DNA from: Micromonospora pattaloongensis
GTDB lineage: Bacteria > Actinomycetota > Actinomycetes > Mycobacteriales > Micromonosporaceae
Assembly (NCBI RefSeq): GCF_900107255.1
Contig: NZ_FNPH01000004.1
Location: 124,001-188,000, forward strand
DNA length: 64,000 nt
Direction of reading: 5' to 3'
The notes under the pieces are model-generated. The model made no database searches. It was not told the origin of the DNA and saw only the letters and a program-made list of their open reading frames with translations. Both the position numbers and the translations under genes were made by a program. Shown piece by piece: positions 50,671 to 58,647 of this stretch (its first letter is position 1; the number at the start of each line of letters is the position of its first letter).

Positions 50671-50820
50671 CCGGCGAGCGGTAGGGAGGAACCCGGTGCG
50701 AATCCGGGGCGGTCCCGCCACTGTGACCGGGGAGCGACCCGCAGGCAAGGCCACGGCCGGCGACGGCTGGAAGGCCGCGGGGAGCGGTGATCCGGGAGTC
50801 AGGAGACTCCGCCGCTCGGA
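50671..50820 (+). ncRNA. Second cobalamin riboswitch, controlling the chlID-cbiX operon
   Basis: It carries the same core as the first: GGTGCGAATCCGG at about 50695, CGGTCCCGCCACTGTGA at 50710-50726 and the B12 box at about 50795-50810. The closing helix pairs GAGCGG (near 50676) with CCGCTC (near 50812), which differs from the first copy and shows that the helix is preserved by compensatory change. It should repress the 12-gene operon when adenosylcobalamin is plentiful. Confidence 0.95.
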
Positions 50821-50833
50821 TGACCCATTGACA

Positions 50834-50853
50834 CGCGGGCGTGGACACCCGCG
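50834..50853 (+). promoter_or_regulatory. Hairpin next to the ribosome site after the second riboswitch
   Basis: CGCGGG (50834-50839) pairs with CCCGCG (50848-50853) and touches the purine-rich GGAAGGGA (50853-50860). It could hide or expose that ribosome site according to riboswitch state. Confidence 0.45.
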
Positions 50854-50867
50854 GAAGGGACTCGCGC

Positions 50868-50894
50868 GTGGCTTCGTGCCTGAGCGGGGGATGA
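50868..50894 (+). CDS. Possible 8-codon leader mini-ORF coupled to chlID
   Basis: A GTG 7 bp after GGAAGGGA opens a frame of eight codons (VASCLSGG) whose TGA (50892-50894) overlaps the ATG of chlID (ATGA at 50891-50894). The best ribosome site after the riboswitch is therefore placed for this mini-ORF and not for chlID, whose own upstream sequence is only GCGGGGG. Translation of the leader may deliver ribosomes to chlID. It could also be chance. Confidence 0.35.
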   Translation: MASCLSGG

Positions 50895-52879
50895 CCCCGC
50901 CCTACCCGTTCTCCGCGATCGTCGGCCTCGCCGACCTGCGGCTGGCCCTGCTGCTCACCGCCGTCTCGCCGGCCATCGGCGGGGTGCTGGTCCGCGGCGA
51001 GAAGGGCACCGCGAAGTCGACCGCCGTCCGGGCGCTCGCGGCACTGCTCCCGCAGATCGCCGTCGTCCCCGGCTGTCGCTTCGCCTGCGACCCCGACGCG
51101 CCGGACCGCGACTGCCCCGACGGTCCGCACGGCCGGCGTTCCGACGTGGTCGGTTACCGCCGCGCCGCCCTGGTCGAACTGCCCGTCGGCGCCACCGAGG
51201 ACCGCGTGGTCGGCACCCTCGACGTGCAGCGCGCACTGACCGAGGGCGTGAAGGCGTACGAGCCGGGGCTGCTCGCCGCCGCGCACCGCGGGATGCTCTA
51301 CGTCGACGAGGTGAACCTGCTTCCCGACCACCTCGTGGACCTGCTGCTCGACGCGGCGGCGATGGGCCGCGCGCACGTGGAACGCGACGGCGTGTCGGTC
51401 AAGCACGCCGCCCGCTTCCTGCTGGTCGGCACGATGAACCCGGAGGAGGGGGAGCCGCGCCCGCAGCTGGTCGACCGGTTCGGGCTGGTGGTGACCGTCG
51501 GCGCGCCCGACGAGCCGGGCCCGCGGGCGGAGGTGGTGCGTCGGCGACTGGCGTACGAGGCCGACCCGGCGGGCTTCGCGGCCGGCTGGGTCGGGGCCGA
51601 CGCCGCGCTCGCCGATCGGATCGCCGCGGCCCGCCGCCGGCTGCCCGGGGTGCGGCTGCCCGACGGCGAGCTGGACCGGATCGCGCGGATCTGCCTCGGC
51701 TACGGGGTCGACGGACTGCGCGGCGACCTCGTGGTGGCCCGCGCCGCCGTGGCGCTCGCCGCCTGGCACGACCGGGACACCGTCACCGCCGAGGACGTCC
51801 GCGAGGCCGCCCGGCTCGCGCTGCCGCACCGGCGCCGCCGGGATCCGCTCGATCCTCCCGGCGCGGACGAGGAGCAGCTGGAGCGGGCGCTGCGCGAGGC
51901 CGACGACGGCGATGATCCGGACGACCCCGGTCCGGATAACCGCGGTCCGGATAACCCCGACCCCGACGACGGCGGGCCGAACGGCGACCGCGGCCCGAAG
52001 AGCGACGGCGGGCCCGACGACGGCGACGGCGGCCCGAAGAGCGACGGTGGACCGGACGACGGCGACGGCGGGCCGAAGGGCGACGCCGACCCGGAACGGC
52101 GCGACCGGCCCGCCCGACCGGCGCCGACCGGCGCCGCGTACCGCCCCCGCACCCTCGCGCTGCGCGGGCGCGGCGACGGGGCGCACACCGGCCGCCGCTC
52201 GCCGGCGTACGCCCGGCGCGGCCGCGTCGTCGGCGCGCGCCGGCCCGTCGGGGGGCGTCCGGGGGCGCTGCACCTGCCCGCCACGCTGCGCGCCACCGCC
52301 GCCCGGGGCGCCCGCGCCGTCGCGGCGGCCGACCTGCGCGAGGCGATTCACGTGGGTCGGGAGGCGAACCTCGTGCTCTTCGTGGTGGACGCCTCGGGGT
52401 CGATGGCCGCCCGCGAACGGATGCGCACCGTCAAGACCGCGGTGCTGTCGCTGCTGCGCGACGCCTACCAGCGACGGGACCGGATCGGCATGATCACTTT
52501 CCGGGGCGCCGCCGCCGACGTCGTGCTGCCGCCCACCTCCAGCCACTCCGTCGGGGTCGCCCGGCTGGCGGCGCTGCGCACCGGGGGGCGTACCCCGCTC
52601 GCCGCCGGCCTGGCCACCGCGGCGCGCACGCTGCTCGCGGAGCGTCGCCGCGACCCGCGGCGCCGGCCGCTGCTGGTCGTCGTCACCGACGGCCGGGCCA
52701 CCGCCGGACCCGACCCGCGCACCGTCGCCCCGGCGCTGGCCGGCACCGCGACCGTGGTCATCGACTGCGAGTCCGGCCCGGTGCGCCTCGGACTGGCCCG
52801 CGCCCTGGCCACCGCCCTGAACGCCGACTGCCTGCCGCTGGCGCACCTGTCGGCCGCGACCGTGAGGAGCGCCGCCTGA
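50891..52879 (+). CDS. chlID: Fused ChlI-ChlD chelatase ATPase, cobaltochelatase partner
   Basis: Protein of 662 aa. Residues 1-330 are an AAA+ ChlI-like domain (GEKGTAKST Walker A, LYVDEVNLL Walker B, GTMNPEEGEPRPQLVDRFGL). An acidic Gly/Pro/Asp linker with 13-residue repeats follows. The C-terminal third is a von Willebrand A domain with the metal site DASGS at 500-504. In actinomycetes this fusion is thought to replace CobS and CobT beside CobN. It is the first gene of the riboswitch operon and overlaps cobO by one base (TGATG). Confidence 0.92.
   Translation: MTPPYPFSAIVGLADLRLALLLTAVSPAIGGVLVRGEKGTAKSTAVRALAALLPQIAVVPGCRFACDPDAPDRDCPDGPHGRRSDVVGYRRAALVELPVGATEDRVVGTLDVQRALTEGVKAYEPGLLAAAHRGMLYVDEVNLLPDHLVDLLLDAAAMGRAHVERDGVSVKHAARFLLVGTMNPEEGEPRPQLVDRFGLVVTVGAPDEPGPRAEVVRRRLAYEADPAGFAAGWVGADAALADRIAAARRRLPGVRLPDGELDRIARICLGYGVDGLRGDLVVARAAVALAAWHDRDTVTAEDVREAARLALPHRRRRDPLDPPGADEEQLERALREADDGDDPDDPGPDNRGPDNPDPDDGGPNGDRGPKSDGGPDDGDGGPKSDGGPDDGDGGPKGDADPERRDRPARPAPTGAAYRPRTLALRGRGDGAHTGRRSPAYARRGRVVGARRPVGGRPGALHLPATLRATAARGARAVAAADLREAIHVGREANLVLFVVDASGSMAARERMRTVKTAVLSLLRDAYQRRDRIGMITFRGAAADVVLPPTSSHSVGVARLAALRTGGRTPLAAGLATAARTLLAERRRDPRRRPLLVVVTDGRATAGPDPRTVAPALAGTATVVIDCESGPVRLGLARALATALNADCLPLAHLSAATVRSAA
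51992..52069 (+). repeat. Two 39-bp in-frame repeats in the chlID linker
   Basis: Two adjacent 39-bp units (51992-52030 and 52031-52069, a few mismatches) encode GPKSDGGPDDGDG twice; a partial third follows. They lie in the flexible acidic linker between the ATPase and VWA domains. Confidence 0.75.
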
Positions 52880-53481
52880 TGCCCCAGGGCCGACCCGAGA
52901 CCGTGCCCGACGACGGGCTGACCACCCGGCAGCGCCGCCGCCAGCCCATCCTCGCCGTCCACACCGGACAGGGCAAGGGCAAGTCGACGGCCGCGTTCGG
53001 CATGGCGCTGCGCGCCTGGAGCGCCGGCTGGCCGATCGCGGTGTTCCAGTTCGTGAAGAGCCCGAAGTGGCGGGTCGGCGAGGAGGGTGCGCTGCGCACG
53101 CTCGGCGAATCCGGCAAGGGCGCGCCGGTGACCTGGCACAAGATGGGGGAGGGGTGGTCGTGGATCCAGCGCCCCGGCGCGGAACGCGACCACGCGGCGG
53201 AGGCGGCCGAGGGCTGGGCGCAGATCAAGCGCGACCTGGCCGCCGAGCGCTACCGGTTCTACGTGCTCGACGAGTTCACGTACCCGATGAAGTGGGGCTG
53301 GGTCGACGTCGCCGACGTGGTCGCGACGCTGCGGGACCGGCCCGGCTCCCAGCACGTGGTGATCACCGGCCGGGACGCCCACCCGGACCTGGTCGCCCTC
53401 GCCGACCTGGTCACGGAGATGACGAAGGTCAAGCACCCGATGGACGCGGGCCGCAAGGGTCAGCAGGGCATCGAATGGTGA
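52879..53481 (+). CDS. cobO: Cob(I)yrinic acid a,c-diamide adenosyltransferase
   Basis: Protein of 200 aa, CobA/CobO/BtuR family. The P-loop-like GQGKGKST is at 30-37; FVKSPKWRVGEEGAL, YVLDEFTYPMKWGWVD and VITGRDAHPDLVALADL are family blocks. It adds the adenosyl group to the reduced cobalt. Its ATG overlaps the chlID stop, and its own end overlaps cobB by 7 bases. Confidence 0.95.
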   Translation: MPQGRPETVPDDGLTTRQRRRQPILAVHTGQGKGKSTAAFGMALRAWSAGWPIAVFQFVKSPKWRVGEEGALRTLGESGKGAPVTWHKMGEGWSWIQRPGAERDHAAEAAEGWAQIKRDLAAERYRFYVLDEFTYPMKWGWVDVADVVATLRDRPGSQHVVITGRDAHPDLVALADLVTEMTKVKHPMDAGRKGQQGIEW

Positions 53482-54809
53482 GCGTCCCGCGGCTGGTGAT
53501 CGCGGCGCCCGCCTCCGGGCACGGCAAGACCACCGTCGCCACCGGGCTGCTCGCCGCGTTCGCCGCCCGCGGCACCGCCGTGGCCGGCTTCAAGGTGGGC
53601 CCCGACTACATCGACCCCGGCTATCACACGCTGGCCGCCGGCCGCCCGGGACGCAACCTCGACCCGGTCCTCGTCGGCGAAGATCGGATCGCGCCGCTCT
53701 TCGCGTACGGCGCCGCCGGGGCCGAGCTCGCCGTGATCGAGGGCGTGATGGGGCTCTACGACGGGCGGGTGGGCGAGGGCGACGCCGGCTCGACCGCGCA
53801 CGTCGCCGCGCTGCTCGCCGCCCCCGTGGTGCTGGTGGTGGACGCCGCCGCGCAGGGTCGCTCGGTCGCCGCGCTGGTGCACGGGTTCCGCTCGTTCGGA
53901 TCCGTGCGGCTGGCCGGGGTCATCCTGAACCGGGTCGGCTCCGACCGGCACGAGGCGCTGCTGCGCGCGGCGTGCGAGGAGGTCGGCACGCCCGTGCTCG
54001 GGGTGCTGCGCCGGCACGACGCGGTCGCCGCGCCGGCGCGCCACCTCGGCCTGGTGCCGGTCGTGGAGCGCGCGGCCGAGGCCGCCGCGTCGGTCGGGGC
54101 GCTCGCCGCGCTGATCGCCGCGTCGGTCGACCTCGACGCAGTGCGGGCGCTCGCGCGGAGGGCGCCTGCCCTGACCGCGCAGCCGTGGTCGCCGGAGGCG
54201 CCCGACCCCGTGCGGGGGCGCCCGGTGGTCGCCGTCGCCGGTGGCCCGGCCTTCAGCTTCGGGTACGCCGAGACCGTCGAGCTGCTGCGCGGCGCCGGCG
54301 CCGAGGTCGCCACCGTCGACCCGCTGCGCGACGAGGCGCTGCCCGCCGGGTCCCGCGCCCTGGTCGTCGGCGGCGGCTTCCCGGAGGTGTACGCCGCCGA
54401 GCTGTCCGCGAACGCGCCGCTGCGGGCGGCGGTGGCCGCGCTGGCCGGCGCGGGCGGGCCGATCGTGGCCGAGTGCGCCGGGCTGCTCTGGCTGTGTCGC
54501 ACCCTCGACGGCGCGCCGATGTGCGGGGTGCTGGACGCCGACGCCACAATGACCGAGCGGCTCACCCTCGGCTACCGCGACGCGGTCGCGCTCGCCGACA
54601 GCCCGCTGCACCCGGCCGGGAGCCGCGTCACCGGCCACGAGTTCCACCGCACCATCGTCACCCCGCGCGCCGGCGCGACCCCCGCCTGGGGTTGGCGCGA
54701 CGCGCCCCCGGAGGGCTTCGCCGTCGGCCGGGTGCACGCCTCCTACCTGCATCTGCACTGGGCCGGACAGCCCGGTGCCGCACACCGGCTGGTGACGGCA
54801 TGCGGCTGA
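53475..54809 (+). CDS. cobB: Cobyrinic/hydrogenobyrinic acid a,c-diamide synthase
   Basis: Protein of 444 aa. The N-terminal ATPase half has APASGHGKTTVATGLL and KVGPDYIDPGYH; the C-terminal glutaminase half has GGGFPEVYAAELSAN and the nucleophile Cys in VAECAGLLWL, with His in GHEFHRT. It amidates the a and c side chains using glutamine. The ATG at 53475 overlaps the cobO end; a GTG one codon later is an alternative. It overlaps cobI by 10 bases. Confidence 0.95.
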   Translation: MVSVPRLVIAAPASGHGKTTVATGLLAAFAARGTAVAGFKVGPDYIDPGYHTLAAGRPGRNLDPVLVGEDRIAPLFAYGAAGAELAVIEGVMGLYDGRVGEGDAGSTAHVAALLAAPVVLVVDAAAQGRSVAALVHGFRSFGSVRLAGVILNRVGSDRHEALLRAACEEVGTPVLGVLRRHDAVAAPARHLGLVPVVERAAEAAASVGALAALIAASVDLDAVRALARRAPALTAQPWSPEAPDPVRGRPVVAVAGGPAFSFGYAETVELLRGAGAEVATVDPLRDEALPAGSRALVVGGGFPEVYAAELSANAPLRAAVAALAGAGGPIVAECAGLLWLCRTLDGAPMCGVLDADATMTERLTLGYRDAVALADSPLHPAGSRVTGHEFHRTIVTPRAGATPAWGWRDAPPEGFAVGRVHASYLHLHWAGQPGAAHRLVTACG

Positions 54810-55516
54810 TCGGGGTGGGGGTCGGGCCCGGCGACCCGGAACTGGCCACGGTCAAGGCCGTCCGGGTGCTCGCCACCGCCGGCCGGGTCTTCGTGCCGGT
54901 GCTCGACGAACGCGACACCGGGCGGGCCGAGGCGACCGTGCGGGCGCACGCGGCGCACGACCGCATCGAACGGCTGGTCTTCGCGCTCAACGAGCGCCGG
55001 GACCGGGCGCGGCGGGAACGCTACTGGGACGCGGCCGGCGCGCGGGTGACGCAGTGGCTGCGCGAGACCGGCGGCACCGCCGCCTTCGCGACCATCGGCG
55101 ACCCCAATGTCTACTCCACCTTCGGCTACCTCGCCGAGACCGTCCGCGACCTGCTGCCCGAGGTGGTCGTCGAGACCGTGCCGGGGATCACCGCGATGCA
55201 GGCGCTCGCCGCCGCCAGCGGCACCCCGCTGGTCGAGGGGGGCGAGCCGCTGACGCTGCTGCCGCTGGCCCGCGGCGTGGACGGCCTGGCCGACGCGCTG
55301 CGCGGCGACGGCACGGTCGTGGTCTACAAGGGTGGGCGGCGCCTGCCGGAGGTCACCGACGTCGTCAGGGCGGCCGGTCGCGAGGCGGTCTACGGCGAGC
55401 ACCTGGGCCTGGCCGCCGAACGGATCGGGCCGTTGTCCGAGGTGGAGGGGGCGGCTCCGTACCTCGCCACCGTGATCGTCCCGGCCCGCCGGGACCGCCG
55501 GGGAGGCAAGCTGTGA
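54800..55516 (+). CDS. cobI: Precorrin-2 C20-methyltransferase
   Basis: Protein of 238 aa, tetrapyrrole methylase fold. It opens LIGVGVGPGDPELATVKAV and keeps FATIGDPNVYSTF and ETVPGITAMQALAAASG, which are characteristic of the C20 enzymes CobI/CbiL. It uses SAM to methylate C20 of precorrin-2 or its cobalt form. It shares GTGA with cobM. Confidence 0.94.
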   Translation: MRLIGVGVGPGDPELATVKAVRVLATAGRVFVPVLDERDTGRAEATVRAHAAHDRIERLVFALNERRDRARRERYWDAAGARVTQWLRETGGTAAFATIGDPNVYSTFGYLAETVRDLLPEVVVETVPGITAMQALAAASGTPLVEGGEPLTLLPLARGVDGLADALRGDGTVVVYKGGRRLPEVTDVVRAAGREAVYGEHLGLAAERIGPLSEVEGAAPYLATVIVPARRDRRGGKL

Positions 55517-56319
55517 CCGGACGGGTGACCTTCGTCGGGGCGGGACCGGGCGCGGCCGACCTGATCACGGTGCGCGGCGTCCGCGCGCTGGAGTCCGCGG
55601 ACGTCGTGGTCTGGGCAGCGAGCCTGGTCGCCCCCGAGGTGCTCGACTACGCCCGTCAGGGCACCGAGATCGTCGACTCCGCCGCCCTGACCCTGGAGGG
55701 GACGGTCGAGATCTACCGCCGGGCGGCCGACGACGGGCTGCACGTGGTCCGGCTGCACTCCGGCGACCCGGCGCTCTGGGGCGCGATGCAGGAGCAGCTG
55801 GAGCACTGCACGGGCCTCGGGCTCGCGGTCGAGGTCGTGCCGGGGGTGTCGGCGTACGCGGCGCTGGCCGCCACCGTGGGGCGGGAGCTGACCGTGCCGG
55901 AGGTCGCGCAGTCGGTGATCCTCACCCGGCTGGAGGGCGGGAAGACCCCGATGCCGGCGGGGGAGACGATCGCGGGCTTCGCGGCGCACGGCGCCACCAT
56001 GGCGATCTTCCTCTCCGCGGCGCGGGCCCGGCAGCTCGCCGAGCAGCTGCTGGCCGGCGGGTACGGCGCCGACACCCCGGTCGTGGTCGGCTACCGGGTC
56101 ACCTGGCCCGACGAGCTGGTGCTGCGCTGCACCGTCGCGACGCTGCCCGAGACCGTCCGCGAGCACAAGCTCTGGAAGCACACGCTCTTCCTGGTGGGTC
56201 CGGCGCTGGCCGCCGCCGGCACCCGCAGCCACCTGTATCACCCCGGACACTTCCACGGGTTCCGCCGCGCCGATCCCGCGGCGCGGGTGGCGCTACGCGG
56301 CGGCGGTCATGCCGGCTGA
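55513..56319 (+). CDS. cobM: Precorrin-4 C11-methyltransferase
   Basis: Protein of 268 aa. VTFVGAGPGAADLITVRG, LHSGDPALWGAMQEQ and VPGVSAYAALAATVGRELT identify CobM/CbiF. It methylates C11. The GTG at 55513 overlaps the cobI stop, and the reading frame ends inside cbiD. Confidence 0.94.
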   Translation: MTGRVTFVGAGPGAADLITVRGVRALESADVVVWAASLVAPEVLDYARQGTEIVDSAALTLEGTVEIYRRAADDGLHVVRLHSGDPALWGAMQEQLEHCTGLGLAVEVVPGVSAYAALAATVGRELTVPEVAQSVILTRLEGGKTPMPAGETIAGFAAHGATMAIFLSAARARQLAEQLLAGGYGADTPVVVGYRVTWPDELVLRCTVATLPETVREHKLWKHTLFLVGPALAAAGTRSHLYHPGHFHGFRRADPAARVALRGGGHAG

Positions 56320-57493
56320 GCCCGGGCCGCTGGCGGGGGCCGGAGGTGAGCCCGCCGGGGCGCTGCCGCCGCTGCGGGAGCCCGATCTGCCGCGCACCGC
56401 GAAGGTGCGGCCGAAGGCGCTGCGCACCGGGTGGACCACCGGCACCTGCGCCTCGGCGGCGGCCAAGGCGGCCGCCCTGCTGCTCACCACCGGGGTGCCG
56501 CCGCGCTGGGTCGAGATCGGGTTGCCCTCCGGGCGCCGGGTCACCTTCGCGGTGGAGCGGGCCGAGCGCCGCGGGGCGGCGGCCGAGGCGGTCGTGGTGA
56601 AGGACGCCGGCGACGACCCGGACGTCACGCACGGCGCGCACCTCACCGCGTGCGTGGCGTGGCGCGACGGCGCCGGGGTGGAGCTCGCCGGCGGCGACGG
56701 GGTCGGCACGGTGACCCGACCCGGGCTCGGACTCGACGTCGGCGGTCCCGCCATCAACCCGGTGCCGCGGGAGATGATCACCCAGGCGGTGACCGAGGTC
56801 GTCGGCGGGCGCGGCACCCACGTCGTGATCAGCGTGCCGGACGGTGAGCGGATGGCCCGCAAGACGACCAACCGGCGGCTCGGCATCCTCGGCGGCATCT
56901 CGATCCTCGGCACCACCGGGATCGTGCGGCCGTTCTCCACCGCGTCGTGGCGGGCCAGCGTCGTCCAGGCGGTCCGGGTCGCCGCCGCGCAGGGCGAGCC
57001 GACGATCGTGCTCTGCACCGGCGGGCGCACCGAGAAGGGCGCGATGGCGTTGCTGCCCGAACTGCCGGAGGTCTGCTTCGTCGAGGTCGGCGACTTCACC
57101 GGCGCGGCGCTGCGCACCGCGGCCGAGGAGGGCATGCGCCGCGTCGTCTTCGTCGGCATGGTCGGCAAGCTGACCAAGCTGGCCGCCGGCATCCTGATGA
57201 CCCACTACACCCGCTCCCGGGTGGACACCGGGCTGCTCGGCCGGTTGACCCGGGAACTCGGCGGCGACCCGGCGCTGGCCGCCGAGGTGGACGCGGCCAA
57301 CACCGCGCGGCACGCGTACGAGCTGTGGGAGTCCGCCGGGCTGCTGCCGGCGGCGGGGCACGCGCTCTGCGCCCGGGTGCGGGACGTGCTGACGGCCTTC
57401 ACCGCCGGGGTGCTCACCGCCGAGGTGGCGATGGTCGACTTCACCGGCCGGACGGTCGTGGCCGCCACGACGCCGGAGTGGCTGCCGTGCTGA
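56309..57493 (+). CDS. cbiD: Cobalt-precorrin-5B C1-methyltransferase
   Basis: Protein of 394 aa. LRTGWTTGTCASAAAKAA is the CbiD signature; TVTRPGLGLDVGGPAINPVPR and TTGIVRPFSTASW follow. CbiD is the C1 methylase of the cobalt-early (anaerobic-type) route, where aerobic organisms use CobF. Its presence beside cobN is discussed under findings. It overlaps cobM by 11 and cobL by 7 bases. Confidence 0.95.
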   Translation: MPAEPGPLAGAGGEPAGALPPLREPDLPRTAKVRPKALRTGWTTGTCASAAAKAAALLLTTGVPPRWVEIGLPSGRRVTFAVERAERRGAAAEAVVVKDAGDDPDVTHGAHLTACVAWRDGAGVELAGGDGVGTVTRPGLGLDVGGPAINPVPREMITQAVTEVVGGRGTHVVISVPDGERMARKTTNRRLGILGGISILGTTGIVRPFSTASWRASVVQAVRVAAAQGEPTIVLCTGGRTEKGAMALLPELPEVCFVEVGDFTGAALRTAAEEGMRRVVFVGMVGKLTKLAAGILMTHYTRSRVDTGLLGRLTRELGGDPALAAEVDAANTARHAYELWESAGLLPAAGHALCARVRDVLTAFTAGVLTAEVAMVDFTGRTVVAATTPEWLPC

Positions 57494-58647
57494 CGGTCGT
57501 CGGATGCGACGGCGGGCCGCTGCCGCCCGGCGCCGACGCGGCGCTGCGCGCGGCGACCCTGCTGGTCGGCGGCGCCCGCCACCTCGCCGGGATCGACGGC
57601 CCGGCCGAGCGGATCGTGCTCGGCGACGTGGCCGCCGCGGTCTCGCGGCTCGCCCGGCACGACGGTCCGGCCGTGGTGCTGGCCAGCGGCGATCCGGGGT
57701 TCTTCGGCATCGTCCGGGCGCTGCGCCGCGCCGGACTCGCCCCGGCGGTGCTGCCCGCCGCGTCGTCGGTGGCGCACGCCTTCGCCCGCATCGGCGAGCC
57801 GTGGGACGACGCCGTGGTGGTCTCCGCGCACGGGCGCGACCTGCGCCGGGCCGTCAACGCCTGCCGCGCGCACCGCAAGGTCGCGGTGCTGACCGCGCCC
57901 GGCGCCGGCCCCCGCGAGCTGGCCGAGGCGCTGCGCGGGCTGCCGCGCCGGATCGTGGTCGCCTCCCGGCTCGGCGCCGCCGACGAGCGGGTCACCGGGC
58001 CGGAGGGGGCGCTGGAGCCGAACGTCGCGCTGGTGCTCGGCACCGAACCGGCGGCGCCCGGCCCGGCCCGCTGGGTCGCCGGCGCCGACCCCGGGCCGAC
58101 CGGCTGGGCGCTGCCGGAGACCGCGTTCGACCACCGCGACTCGATGATCACGAAGGCCGAGGTGCGCGCCCTGGCGCTCGCCCGGCTCGGCCCGCGCCTC
58201 GGCGATCTGGTCTGGGACGTCGGCGCGGGCAGCGGCTCGGTGGCGGTCGAGTGCGCGCGGCTCGGCGCCGCGGCGATCGCCGTGGAGCGCGACCCGGCGG
58301 CCTGCGACACCATCGCCGCCAACGCCGCCCGGCACGACGTCGACGTGCAGGTCGTCCGGGGCGCCGCCCCGGCGGCGCTGTCGGACCTGCCCCAGGCCGA
58401 CGCCGTCTTCGTCGGCGGCGGCGGCATCGACGTCCTCGACGCCTGCCTGCGCCGGCGACCGCCGCGGCTGGTCGCGGCGCTCGCCGCCATCGAGCGGGTC
58501 GGGCCGGCGCTGGCCGCGTTCGACGCCGCCGGCTACCGGTCGGCCGGCACCCAACTGCAGGCCAACCGGCTGCTGCCGCTGCCCGGCGGCGCGCACCGGC
58601 TGGCGGCCACCAATCCCGTCCACGTGCTGTGGGGAGAACTCCCGTGA
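57487..58647 (+). CDS. cobL: Precorrin-6Y C5,15-methyltransferase (decarboxylating)
   Basis: Protein of 386 aa fusing a CbiE-like tetrapyrrole methylase (1-200; LASGDPGFFGIVRAL) and a CbiT-like Rossmann methylase (210-386; WDVGAGSGSVAVECARLG). It methylates C5 and C15 and decarboxylates the C12 acetate chain. The GTG at 57487 is inside the cbiD end. It shares GTGA with the next gene. Confidence 0.94.
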   Translation: MLTVVGCDGGPLPPGADAALRAATLLVGGARHLAGIDGPAERIVLGDVAAAVSRLARHDGPAVVLASGDPGFFGIVRALRRAGLAPAVLPAASSVAHAFARIGEPWDDAVVVSAHGRDLRRAVNACRAHRKVAVLTAPGAGPRELAEALRGLPRRIVVASRLGAADERVTGPEGALEPNVALVLGTEPAAPGPARWVAGADPGPTGWALPETAFDHRDSMITKAEVRALALARLGPRLGDLVWDVGAGSGSVAVECARLGAAAIAVERDPAACDTIAANAARHDVDVQVVRGAAPAALSDLPQADAVFVGGGGIDVLDACLRRRPPRLVAALAAIERVGPALAAFDAAGYRSAGTQLQANRLLPLPGGAHRLAATNPVHVLWGELP

